NCBI GenBank assembly: GCA_036557525.1
Contig: DATBHH010000037.1
Span: 1 to 33,559 of the forward strand
Length of the DNA: 33,559 nt
Source: VRUE01 sp036557525
GTDB taxonomy: Bacteria; Actinomycetota; Thermoleophilia; Solirubrobacterales; 70-9
Direction: 5' to 3'
Position numbers and translations under genes: made by a program. Numbering within the stretch: position 1 is the stretch's first letter; each line of letters begins with the position of its first letter. Under the pieces are notes generated by a model. The model searched no databases. It saw only the letters and a program-made list of their open reading frames with translations, and was not told where the DNA came from. Below, one piece after another: positions 16,821 through 24,200 of this stretch.

Positions 16821-18346
16821 AGCCTGCAATCGTCTTCATCGGCTTCATGGGGGCCGGCAAGTCGCAGGCCCTCGAGGTCGCGGCGGCGACCGGGCTCGAG
16901 GTCACCGAGACCGACGACCTGCTCGAGCGCGAGCTCGGCTCGCCGATCGCGGAGTTCTTCGAGAGCGATGGCGAGGCCGCCTTCCGTGCCCGCGAGGCCG
17001 AGGTCGTCGGAGCCCTGCTCGAGGCCACCGACGGCGGCGCGATCGCGCTCGGCGGCGGCAGCGTCCTCTCCGAGCGCGTCCGCGAGGCGCTCGGGCGCCA
17101 CATCGTCGTCTGGCTCCCGGTCGGAGCCGAAGACGCCTGGCGGCGGGTATCGGCGGGCGACAGGCCGCTGGCCCGGGACCGCGACGCGTTCGACCGGCTC
17201 CACGCCGAGCGCTCGCCGCTCTACGAGGCGCTCGCCGACGCCGTCGTCCTCAACGACACGCCGCCAGCCGTGGCCGCGGCCCTCCCCGCGATCGCGGCCC
17301 TCGCCGAGCTGCCCACGGGAACCAGGCTGATCTGGGCGACGAGCTCCTCGGGCGCCTACCCTGCCTACGTCGGCCGCGGCCTGCTCGAGTCGGATTGGTG
17401 GCCGCTGCCGAACGGCCGCTTCTGCGTGACGGACACCGCTGTCGGCGCGCTCTACGCCGGCCGGCTCGACCCGCTCCAAGCGCGGATCGAGGTCGAGCCC
17501 GGCGAGGGCGCGAAGACGATGGCCGAAGCGGAGCGCGTCCTGCGCGAGCTGGCGTCGGCCGGGATGACCCGCGAGGACCACCTCGTCGCGCTCGGCGGCG
17601 GGGTCGTCGGGGACCTGGCCGGGTTCTGCGCCCACACCTATCAGCGCGGCGTCCCGGTCGTCCAGGTGCCGACCACGCTCGTCGCCCAGGTCGACTCCGC
17701 CTACGGCGGCAAGACCGGCGTCGACCTCCCGGAGGGCAAGAACTACGCCGGCGCCTATCACCTGCCCGCGGCGGTGATCACCGACACCGCGACGCTCTCC
17801 AGCCTGCCGCGGGAGGAGCTCGGCGCCGGCTTCGTCGAGGCCCTGAAGACCGGGCTGCTGGCCGGCGGCGCGCTCTGGGATCGGGTCCGGTCGATCGAGG
17901 CGATCGACCCGGCAGCACTCGACGACGTCGTCTTCGCCTGCGCCCGCTACAAGTGCGAGATCGTCGCCGCCGACGAGCGCGATTCCGGCGTCAGGGCCGT
18001 GCTCAACCTCGGCCATACCGTCGGCCACGCGATCGAGGCCGCGGGCGGCTACTCGCGCTACCGCCACGGCGAGGCGATCGGGCTCGGCCTGCTGGCGGCG
18101 CTGCGCCTCTCCGAGGCCCCCGACCTCCGCGCCGAGGTCGCGGCGATCCTGTCCAGCCACTGCCTGCCGGTCGAGCTCGACCCGGCGATCGAGATCGACG
18201 CCGTCCTGCAGGCCCTTGAGCGCGACAAGAAGCGAACCGCGGACGGGGTCGCCTTCGTCCTTCTCTCGACCCCCGGCGAGCCTCGGATCGGGCAGCTGCT
18301 CGATCCGGCTAAGGTCCGGGGCGCCGTGCAGGAGATGCTCCCTTGA
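16817..18346 (+). CDS. aroKB: Bifunctional shikimate kinase / 3-dehydroquinate synthase fusion
   Basis: 509 residues from a TTG at 16817 that overlaps the aroC stop (TTGA). Residues 1-~165 are shikimate kinase: Walker A 'GFMGAGKS' (9-16), 'ETDDLLERELG' with the shikimate-binding Asp, 'FRAREAEVV', 'ALGGGSVLS', 'RPLARD' lid. Residues ~175-509 are DHQ synthase: 'EPGEGAKTM', NAD loop 'ALGGGVVGDLAGF', 'VPTTLVAQVDSAYGGKTGVD', and metal ligands Glu in 'GFVEALKTG', His in 'NLGHTVGHAIE' and His in 'YRHGEAIG'. Both active sites look intact, so one polypeptide should do the first cyclisation and the kinase step. AroK-AroB fusions are known elsewhere (for example Thermotoga). Its stop overlaps the aroQ TTG. 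Confidence 0.95.
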   Translation: MKPAIVFIGFMGAGKSQALEVAAATGLEVTETDDLLERELGSPIAEFFESDGEAAFRAREAEVVGALLEATDGGAIALGGGSVLSERVREALGRHIVVWLPVGAEDAWRRVSAGDRPLARDRDAFDRLHAERSPLYEALADAVVLNDTPPAVAAALPAIAALAELPTGTRLIWATSSSGAYPAYVGRGLLESDWWPLPNGRFCVTDTAVGALYAGRLDPLQARIEVEPGEGAKTMAEAERVLRELASAGMTREDHLVALGGGVVGDLAGFCAHTYQRGVPVVQVPTTLVAQVDSAYGGKTGVDLPEGKNYAGAYHLPAAVITDTATLSSLPREELGAGFVEALKTGLLAGGALWDRVRSIEAIDPAALDDVVFACARYKCEIVAADERDSGVRAVLNLGHTVGHAIEAAGGYSRYRHGEAIGLGLLAALRLSEAPDLRAEVAAILSSHCLPVELDPAIEIDAVLQALERDKKRTADGVAFVLLSTPGEPRIGQLLDPAKVRGAVQEMLP

Positions 18347-18798
18347 CCGGTCCCCACAACCGCGTCGCCGTCCTGCACGGAGTCAACTTCGACGTCCTCG
18401 ACCGCCGCGACCCCGACCTCTACGGCGGCATCTCGCTCGACCAGCTCGAGCAGCGGATCGGCGGCTGGGCGCGCGAGCTCGGCCTCGAGACGACCTTCTT
18501 CCAGACCAACTCCGAGGGCGAGTTCGTCGAGTACCTGCACCGTCTCCCCGACCTCTGCGACGCGGTCGTGATCAACGCCGGCGCCTGGACCCATTACAGC
18601 CGGGCGATCGCCGACGCCCTCGACGTCGCCAGGCTGCCCGCGGTCGAGGTCCACATCTCCGACGTCGAGTCGCGCGACGACTGGCGCCGGACCTCCGTCT
18701 TCGATGGGCTGGTGCTGGAGAAGATCTCCGGCCGCGGGCCCGACGGGTACCGCGAGGCACTCGCCAGGATCGCCCGAGAGCTGGACGGGGACAGATGA
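18343..18798 (+). CDS. aroQ: Type II 3-dehydroquinate dehydratase
   Basis: 151 residues from a TTG overlapping the aroKB stop (TTGA), with AGGAG about eight bases upstream. It dehydrates 3-dehydroquinate. Catalytic Tyr27 in 'RRDPDLYGG' and Arg22 of the lid are present, as are 'FFQTNSEGEFVEYLH', 'INAGAWTHYSRAIADAL' and the catalytic His in 'VEVHISDVESRDDWRR'. The usual N-terminal 'NGPNLNxLG' reads 'HGVNFDVLD' here: the second Asn (Asn15) is kept but the block is otherwise divergent. Next gene pepP overlaps by four bases (ATGA). Confidence 0.93.
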   Translation: MTGPHNRVAVLHGVNFDVLDRRDPDLYGGISLDQLEQRIGGWARELGLETTFFQTNSEGEFVEYLHRLPDLCDAVVINAGAWTHYSRAIADALDVARLPAVEVHISDVESRDDWRRTSVFDGLVLEKISGRGPDGYREALARIARELDGDR

Positions 18799-19856
18799 GC
18801 TCCGCCCGCGGCGACCGGCTAGCCGAGCTGGTCGCCGAGCACGAGCTCGACCTCACCGTCGTCACCCACATCGTCAACGTCAGCTACCTGACCGGATTCG
18901 GCGGCACCAACGGGGCCTGCGTCTGCGGCGGCGACACCCGCCTCTTCTTCACCGACTTCCGCTATACCGAGCGCGCCGAGGCCGAGATCGACGGGTGGGA
19001 GATCATCACCGTCGCCGACGACTGGCTCGGCGGGATCGCCGAGCGGCTCAGCGGCAGGACCGGGTTCGAGGACGAGCACCTCTCGGTCCGCACCAAGGGG
19101 CGCCTCGAGGAGAAACTGCCGGAAGGAGTCGAGCTGGTGCCTGCCGGCGGCGACGTCGAGCGCCTGCGGAGGATCAAGGATCCCGGTGAGCTGGCGGCGA
19201 TCCGGGCGGCGTCGGAGCTGGCGGACGACGCCTGGCGCTGGAGCCTCGAGCGGGGACTGGGAGGACGGACCGAGCGTGACGTCGCCAGGGCCGCCGAAGC
19301 GCGGATCCGCGAGCTCGGCGGCGAGCCGTCATTTCCGGCGATCGTCGCCGCCGGGCCCAACGGCGCCCTCCCGCACGCCGAGCCCGGCGAGCGCGAGATC
19401 GGCGCCGGGGACCTGGTCGTCTTCGACATGGGCGCCAAGCTCGACGGGTACTGCTCCGACGGGACCCGGACCTTCGCGATCGGCGAGCAGGGGGACCTGG
19501 GGCGGGAGGTCTACGAGGTGGTCCTCAGCGCCCAGCAGGCGGCGCTCGACGCGGTCCGAGCAGGGATCGGCGGCGAGCCGCTCGACGAGGTCGCCCGCGA
19601 GGTCATCGAGGCCGCCGGCCACAGCGAGCGCTTCGGCCACGGGCTCGGGCACGGTGTCGGCCTCGAGGTGCACGAGAGCCCCCGCGTCTCGCGCCGCTCC
19701 GAGGACGTCCTCGCGGCGGGCGAAGTGGTGACGGTCGAGCCGGGGATCTACCTGCCGGGCGAGCTGGGGGTCAGGATCGAGGACCTGGTCGTCGTCACCG
19801 AGGACGGCCACCAGAACCTCAGCAGCCTCCCGAAGGAGCTGCAGATCGTCGACTAA
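18795..19856 (+). CDS. pepP: M24 family Xaa-Pro aminopeptidase
   Basis: 353 residues from the ATG at 18795, overlapping the aroQ stop; a longer open frame upstream lies over aroQ and is not used. It has an N-terminal creatinase-like domain ('VSYLTGFGGTNGACV', 'FFTDFRY') and a C-terminal pita-bread metallopeptidase domain. The five dimetal ligands are visible: Asp in 'VVFDMGAKLDG', Asp in 'YCSDGTRTF', His in 'GHGLGHGVGLEVHE', Glu in 'TVEPGIYLPG' and Glu in 'VRIEDLVVV'. Xaa-Pro peptidases of this type precede efp in many Gram-positives; here efp is 4.3 kb further on. The stop overlaps the stop of the minus-strand M42 gene. Confidence 0.94.
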   Translation: MSSARGDRLAELVAEHELDLTVVTHIVNVSYLTGFGGTNGACVCGGDTRLFFTDFRYTERAEAEIDGWEIITVADDWLGGIAERLSGRTGFEDEHLSVRTKGRLEEKLPEGVELVPAGGDVERLRRIKDPGELAAIRAASELADDAWRWSLERGLGGRTERDVARAAEARIRELGGEPSFPAIVAAGPNGALPHAEPGEREIGAGDLVVFDMGAKLDGYCSDGTRTFAIGEQGDLGREVYEVVLSAQQAALDAVRAGIGGEPLDEVAREVIEAAGHSERFGHGLGHGVGLEVHESPRVSRRSEDVLAAGEVVTVEPGIYLPGELGVRIEDLVVVTEDGHQNLSSLPKELQIVD

Positions 19857-20905
19857 CGACTGAGGTCGACGCCCTCGACCAGGCTCTCGGCAAAGGCCGC
19901 GATCAGCGCGACCGTCGCCTCGACGTCGCCGAGGTCGACCATCTCAACCGGCGAGTGCATGTAGCGGAGCGGGATCGATACGAGCCCGGTGGGGACGCCG
20001 GAGCGCGAGATCTGGATCGCGTCGGCGTCGGTGCCGCTGGTCCGTCCGCTGGCCTCGACGGTGTGCTCGATCCCGGCCGACTCCGCGACCTCGACGAGGA
20101 GCTCGAAGACCTTCGGCGAGAGAGTCGAGCCGCGCCCGATCACCGGCCCCGAGCCGAACGGATGGCTGCCGAGCTGTTTCTCGTCGACCCCGGGGGCGTC
20201 GGTCGCATGGGTGACGTCGATCGCGACCGCGAGGTCGGGCCGCAGCTCGAAGGCCGACGTGCGCGCCCCGTGGGTTCCGATCTCCTCCTGGACCGCGGCG
20301 ACGGCGGCGAAGCTGCCGCGCAGGGTGCCGCGCTCGTGGCAGCGGCGGAGCGCCTCGAGCGCGATGTAGGAACCGAGCCTATTGTCCATCGCCCGCGAAA
20401 CGAGCCGGTCGCCGGCGACGGCGACGGGGTCGGCCGCGATCACGACCGGGTCGCCGATCCGGACCATTTCGGCCGCCTCGTCGCGGTCGGCGGCTCCGAC
20501 GTCGATGTGCAGCGATTTCAGCTCGACCACCTTCTTGCGCTGGTCGGGCTCGAGCAGATGGATCGGTTTGCGACCGACGACGCCGGGGACGATCCCGCCG
20601 CGGCTGCGGATCTCGACCCGCTGCCCGACCAGGATCTGCGGGTCCCAGCCCCCGATCGAGACGAACCAGAGGAAGCCGTTCTCGTCGATATGGGTCACCG
20701 CGAGGCCGATCTCGTCGATGTGTCCGACGACGGCCAGCAGCGGAGCGGCCTCCCCGACCCTGGCGATCGACGACCCGATCCCGTCGCTGCTCACCTCGGC
20801 GAAGGAGGCCTCCTCGCGCCAGAGCGCGGCCGCCGGCGCCTCGTGCCCCGACGGCGCCGCGACGCGCAGAAGCTTGTCGAGCAGGGCTGGCGTATCGGCG
20901 GCCAT
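19853..20905 (-). CDS. M42 family metallo-aminopeptidase
   Basis: 350 residues. M42 enzymes are cytosolic tetrahedral aminopeptidases (FrvX/glutamyl-aminopeptidase type), sometimes annotated as endoglucanase M. Metal ligands and catalytic residues are present: 'VVGHIDEIGL' (His, Asp), 'SRAMDNRLGSY' (bridging Asp), 'AAVQEEIGTHGA' (general-base Glu then Glu ligand), 'AIDVTHATD' (Asp) and 'RYMHSPVEMV' (His). The stop codon overlaps the pepP stop by four bases in tail-to-tail fashion. A CATACT -10-like box is ten bases before the ATG, in a 66-base divergent gap shared with the SDR gene. Confidence 0.93.
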   Translation of the reverse strand: MAADTPALLDKLLRVAAPSGHEAPAAALWREEASFAEVSSDGIGSSIARVGEAAPLLAVVGHIDEIGLAVTHIDENGFLWFVSIGGWDPQILVGQRVEIRSRGGIVPGVVGRKPIHLLEPDQRKKVVELKSLHIDVGAADRDEAAEMVRIGDPVVIAADPVAVAGDRLVSRAMDNRLGSYIALEALRRCHERGTLRGSFAAVAAVQEEIGTHGARTSAFELRPDLAVAIDVTHATDAPGVDEKQLGSHPFGSGPVIGRGSTLSPKVFELLVEVAESAGIEHTVEASGRTSGTDADAIQISRSGVPTGLVSIPLRYMHSPVEMVDLGDVEATVALIAAFAESLVEGVDLSR

Positions 20906-20957
20906 GGAGTCGGCCAGTATGTCGCCTCAGAAGGCCGCTGTTTGCAGAAAATTCGAA

Positions 20958-20963
20958 TAGCGT
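20958..20963 (+). promoter_or_regulatory. Candidate -10 box for the SDR gene (leaderless)
   Basis: TAGCGT lies eight bases before the ATG at 20972. It is two bases from the alternative ATG at 20966, which would then lie upstream of the transcription start; this favours the 20972 start. Confidence 0.35.
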
Positions 20964-20971
20964 TGATGCGG

Positions 20972-21784
20972 ATGGCCGAGATTCGCAGTCCGATCGCCCT
21001 CGTGACCGGCGCCTCGAGCGGGATCGGCGAAGCGGCGGCGCGGAGGCTGGCCCGCGAGCCCGGCGCCGGCCTGATCCTCGTCGCGCGTCGCGAGGAGCGG
21101 CTGCGGGCGCTGGCCGAGTCGCTGCCGTGCCCGGCCACGCACCTCGCTGCCGACCTCACCGACGAGGACGCCCCGATCCGGGTTCGCGACCACGTCGCCG
21201 AGCACCACGGCGGACGGTTGACCCTGCTCGTCAACAACGCGGGGGCATCCTGGCGTGCGACGTTCGCCGAGGGCGGGCACGCCAACGCGCGGCGCCACAT
21301 GGAGCTCAATTTCGACGCCGTGCTGCGGTTGACCGAGGCCCTCCTGCCGGCGCTCCGCGAGTCGGCCCCGAGCGCGATCGTCAACGTCGCCAGCACCGCC
21401 GGCCGCGTGGCCCGCGCCCGCACCGGCTCCTACTCGGCGAGCAAGTTCGCGCTGATCGGATGGAACGACTCCCTCTACTCGGAGGAGCGCGGCAACGGGG
21501 TGCACGTCGGGTTGGTGCTGCCCGGCTACATCGCGACCGAGGGCTTTCCGGCGACCGAGCTGCGCGAGCGGGCGCTGACCCGCTGGATCGTGTCGACGCC
21601 GGACAAGGTCGCCGAGGCGATCGTCGAGACCGGGTTGAAGGGCAAGGCGGAGCGCTACGTGCCGCGGGCCTACGCGCTGGCGGGCGTGGCGCGCATCCTC
21701 GCGCCTGGCCTCGTCCGCAGGATCCTCTCGGCCGGCGGCGCCGAGGCGCTCACGACCAGCACCGCCGCTGAAGCCGGCGAGTGA
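20972..21784 (+). CDS. Short-chain dehydrogenase/reductase (SDR)
   Basis: 270 residues from the ATG at 20972 (an ATG at 20966 is possible). Classical SDR: cofactor loop 'VTGASSGIGEAAA' (residues ~11-22), 'VARREERL' with basic residues after strand 2 that suggest NADP(H), 'LLVNNAGASW', catalytic Ser in 'VNVASTAGR', and 'SYSASKFAL' with Tyr154 and Lys158. The C-terminal part ('VLPGYIATEGFPATEL', 'YVPRAYALAGVARI') resembles DHRS/FabG-like oxidoreductases that act on lipidic or small carbonyl substrates. Substrate unknown. It ends three bases before the convergent secreted-protein gene. Confidence 0.93.
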   Translation: MAEIRSPIALVTGASSGIGEAAARRLAREPGAGLILVARREERLRALAESLPCPATHLAADLTDEDAPIRVRDHVAEHHGGRLTLLVNNAGASWRATFAEGGHANARRHMELNFDAVLRLTEALLPALRESAPSAIVNVASTAGRVARARTGSYSASKFALIGWNDSLYSEERGNGVHVGLVLPGYIATEGFPATELRERALTRWIVSTPDKVAEAIVETGLKGKAERYVPRAYALAGVARILAPGLVRRILSAGGAEALTTSTAAEAGE

Positions 21785-21787
21785 GAA

Positions 21788-22291
21788 TCAGGTCCCGCTG
21801 AACCGGGAGGGCGTCAGCTTGCAGTAATGGAACGAGAAGATCGAGCTGACGTTGTTGGCCGCGTTGGCGCTCCGTTCGGCCCGGATCGCTTCGTGGTTGG
21901 CTTTCACCCGGTTGCCCTGCTTGAGCGCCTTGCCGATCTTGCCGAGGTTGACCTTGACGGTGTCGAGGAAGCCGAACCACTTGACGAGACGGGCGTCGTC
22001 GGCCGGGGGCCTCGTCACCGCTTCGATCTGCTCGATCGTGTTGCCGAACGCGGTCGAGGCGCGCTTGAACTGATTGCCGGCCGGCATCAGCTTCCCGGCT
22101 TTCACCTTGCCCCGCGCGCCCTTGAGGATCCGCGAGTTCGTTTCGGTGTTGGCCTGGCAGATCGGCTCGACCGCGGTGACGTATTCGGCGCGCGTCGGTT
22201 CCGGCGGAAGAATCGGCGTCGTGGCGTGGGCGACGCCCGCGAAAAGCATCGCGGCACCGAGCGCAGCGAGTATCCCCGGCGTTCCTCTCAC
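21788..22291 (-). CDS. Small secreted protein of unknown function
   Basis: 167 residues from a GTG at 22291; an in-frame ATG at 22309 directly abuts the -10 box TAATCT and would fall outside the transcript, while AGGGG precedes the GTG. The N-terminus is a signal peptide ('GILAALGAAMLFAGVAHA', cleavage near 'AHATT'). The mature protein is mostly helical and basic, with two cysteines ('EPICQANTE' and 'FHYCKLTPSRF') that may form a disulfide between the first and last helix. Repeated Lys/Gly stretches ('KGARGKVKAGK', 'LGKIGKALKQGNRVK') are present. I do not recognise the family, though similar signal-plus-'YC' proteins are frequent in Solirubrobacterales. It is divergent from the hydrolase-cyclase gene. 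Confidence 0.72.
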   Translation of the reverse strand: MRGTPGILAALGAAMLFAGVAHATTPILPPEPTRAEYVTAVEPICQANTETNSRILKGARGKVKAGKLMPAGNQFKRASTAFGNTIEQIEAVTRPPADDARLVKWFGFLDTVKVNLGKIGKALKQGNRVKANHEAIRAERSANAANNVSSIFSFHYCKLTPSRFSGT

Positions 22292-22308
22292 AGTTGCCCC
22301 TGCGGACA

Positions 22309-22315
22309 TAGATTA
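22309..22315. promoter_or_regulatory. Overlapping -10 boxes of a divergent promoter
   Basis: TAGATT (22309-22314) reads toward the hydrolase-cyclase gene, and TAATCT (22315-22310 on the minus strand) reads toward the secreted-protein gene; they share five base pairs. An 8-bp palindrome, TTACGTAA (22313-22320), overlaps them and could be an operator. Predicted starts would give leaders of about 5-10 nt on each side. -35 elements are not clear. Confidence 0.45.
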
Positions 22316-22328
22316 CGTAACACCGGAA

Positions 22329-23651
22329 ATGGACGCCAGTACCACCTACGCCGATTCGGGCGACCTCAAGATCGCCTACCAGACCTTCGGCGAGGGAGAG
22401 ATGGACCTCGTCATCGTCCCCGGCTTCGTCTCCCACGTCGAGCTGCTCTGGGATCAGCCGATCGCGGCACGCTTCATGCGACGCCTCTCGAGCTTCGCTC
22501 GGGTGATCACCTACGACAAGCGCGGACAGGGGCTTTCCGACCGGCCGACCGACCCGCCGACCCTCGAAGACTCGATGGACGACCTCCATGCCGTCCTCGA
22601 TGCGGCCGAGTCCGAGAAGGCTGTTGTCCTCGGCGTCTCCGAGGGTGGCCCGATGTCGATGCTGTTCGCCGCCACCTTCCCCGAGCGCGTCTCCTCGCTG
22701 ATCCTCTACGGCACCTACGCGAGGATGGTCGAGAGCCCCGACTACCCCTCGGGCGTCCCCGACAGGGCCCTCGACCGCTGGGGCGAGCTGATGCGACAGG
22801 ACTGGGGCGGCCCGGTCGGGGTCCACCTCTGGGCCCCGAGCATGGACGACGATGCCGAGTTCGCCGAGTGGTGGGGGCGCCTCCTGCGGCAGGGGACGAG
22901 CCCGGCCGGCGCGATCGCCCTGGTCGAGCTCTACCGTGAGCTCGACGTCCGGCCGGTGCTGTCGAGCATCTCGGCTCCGACGCTCATCCTCCACCGGAGC
23001 GATGACAAAATCGTCCGCGTCGACCAGGCCAGGTACCTGGCCGAGCACATCCCGGGGGCTCGCTACGTCGAACTGCCGGGCATCGACCATCTCGTCTGGG
23101 TCGGCGACCAGGACGCGATCCTCGTCGAGGTCGAACAGTTCCTGCTCGGCAGTCACCGCGGGTCGGAGCCCGAGCGCGCGCTGGCGACCGTCCTCTTCAC
23201 CGACATCGTCGGCTCGACCGAAAAGGCGGCCGAGCTCGGCGACCGGCGCTGGCGCGACCTGCTCGAGCGCCACGACGCGATCGTCCGCCGCCAGCTGCAG
23301 ATCCACCGCGGTCGCGAGATCAAGACGATGGGCGACGGGTTCCTCGCCACCTTCGACGGCCCGGCGCGGGCGATCCGCTGCGCCGCCGCCGCCCGCGACG
23401 AGCTGGCGGCGATCGGGATCGAGATCCGGGTCGGAATCCACACCGGCGAGGTCGAGCTGGTCGGCGACGACGTCAGCGGGATGGCGGTCAACATCGGCGC
23501 CCGGATCGGCGCCCTCGCCGGCGCCGGGGAGCTGCTGGTCTCGAGCACGGTCAGGGAGCTCGTCGTCGGCTCCGGGCTCGAGTTCGACGATCGCGGGCCC
23601 CACACGCTGAAGGGGGCGCCCGGCGAGTGGCGCCTGTTTGCCGTCGCCTAG
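22329..23651 (+). CDS. Alpha/beta-hydrolase fused to a class III adenylyl cyclase domain
   Basis: 440 residues from the ATG at 22329; the longer open frame upstream is antisense to the secreted-protein gene. Residues ~10-272 are an alpha/beta-hydrolase: 'TYDKRGQGLSDRP', nucleophile elbow 'GVSEGGPM' (Ser104), acid 'HRSDDKIV' (Asp225) and 'GIDHLVW' (His254). Residues ~283-440 are a class III cyclase: 'VLFTDIVGSTEKA' (metal Asp292), 'IKTMGDGFLATF' (Lys332, Asp336) and 'DVSGMAVNIGARI' (Asp381, Asn388, Arg392). Lys332 with Asp381 is the adenine-selecting pair, so ATP to cAMP is expected. No membrane segment is present. Binding of a small ligand by the hydrolase-like part might control the cyclase; that is inference. 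Confidence 0.93.
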   Translation: MDASTTYADSGDLKIAYQTFGEGEMDLVIVPGFVSHVELLWDQPIAARFMRRLSSFARVITYDKRGQGLSDRPTDPPTLEDSMDDLHAVLDAAESEKAVVLGVSEGGPMSMLFAATFPERVSSLILYGTYARMVESPDYPSGVPDRALDRWGELMRQDWGGPVGVHLWAPSMDDDAEFAEWWGRLLRQGTSPAGAIALVELYRELDVRPVLSSISAPTLILHRSDDKIVRVDQARYLAEHIPGARYVELPGIDHLVWVGDQDAILVEVEQFLLGSHRGSEPERALATVLFTDIVGSTEKAAELGDRRWRDLLERHDAIVRRQLQIHRGREIKTMGDGFLATFDGPARAIRCAAAARDELAAIGIEIRVGIHTGEVELVGDDVSGMAVNIGARIGALAGAGELLVSSTVRELVVGSGLEFDDRGPHTLKGAPGEWRLFAVA

Positions 23652-23660
23652 CGCCCCGCA

Positions 23661-23666
23661 TAGGAT
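23661..23666 (+). promoter_or_regulatory. Candidate -10 box for the 23676 gene
   Basis: TAGGAT lies nine bases before the ATG at 23676, with no SD between; a leaderless or nearly leaderless mRNA is suggested. Confidence 0.35.
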
Positions 23667-23675
23667 CGACGCTGG

Positions 23676-24134
23676 ATGAGGTCGAGTCCGAAGAGGCTGG
23701 TGCTCGTCGCGATGACGGCCGTCGGAGTGATGATGCCGGCCGCGATCTCTTCGGCGATCGGTGGCCTTCCCGAATACGCCGGCTACGCGGTCGGCAACCA
23801 CAAGGTCCTGGTCGGCTTCGACCTGCACGGAGCGGGGTGCCCGGGGTCGGAGTGCTTCGACCACCACCCCCATCTCGTCGGGTTCGGCCCGGTGGGTTAC
23901 GACTATCCGGCCTGTCCCGAACTCCTCGATGGGGTCACCGAACTCAAAAAGCCGGTCGCGGTCGGACGCAACGGCAGCTTCGAAGCCTCCGGCCAGGGTG
24001 AGTACCCGGGCGAAACCGTCAAGGTCGGCGGGCGCTTTCTCGACGAAGGGCGCCGGGCGCGGGGCTGGTTCATCGTCGACAACGGCGGCTGCCTCAGCGC
24101 GCGAACTCGCTGGACTGCGAAGCTGGAAAGGTGA
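23676..24134 (+). CDS. Small secreted protein of unknown function
   Basis: 152 residues. Signal peptide 'SPKRLVLVAMTAVGVMMPAA' with a likely cleavage after 'AISSA'. The mature part looks like an all-beta domain, with alternating hydrophobics ('YAVGNHKVLVGFDLHG', 'SFEASGQGEYPGETVKVGGR'), and has four cysteines ('GCPGSEC', 'YPACPELL', 'GGCLSART') that may pair outside the cell. A His cluster, 'CFDHHPHLVGFGPVGYDY', could bind a metal or be structural. No family recognised. It stands alone between the cyclase and efp genes and is followed by a weak CCCCG/CGGGG hairpin at 24135-24150. Confidence 0.68.
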   Translation: MRSSPKRLVLVAMTAVGVMMPAAISSAIGGLPEYAGYAVGNHKVLVGFDLHGAGCPGSECFDHHPHLVGFGPVGYDYPACPELLDGVTELKKPVAVGRNGSFEASGQGEYPGETVKVGGRFLDEGRRARGWFIVDNGGCLSARTRWTAKLER

Positions 24135-24187
24135 CCCCGCCGCTACGGGGCCGAAGGAGAAAGGCCGCGATCGAGGGCACCGTGTCC

Positions 24188-24193
24188 TAGAGT
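24188..24193 (+). promoter_or_regulatory. Candidate -10 box for efp (leaderless)
   Basis: TAGAGT is seven bases before the GTG at 24201. No SD is present. It would drive the efp to dxs run. Confidence 0.4.
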
Positions 24194-24200
24194 TCCGCGC

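Noticed and set aside
24135..24150. CCCCG/CGGGG hairpin after the 23676 gene as a terminator
   Set aside because: Only five base pairs and no T-tract.
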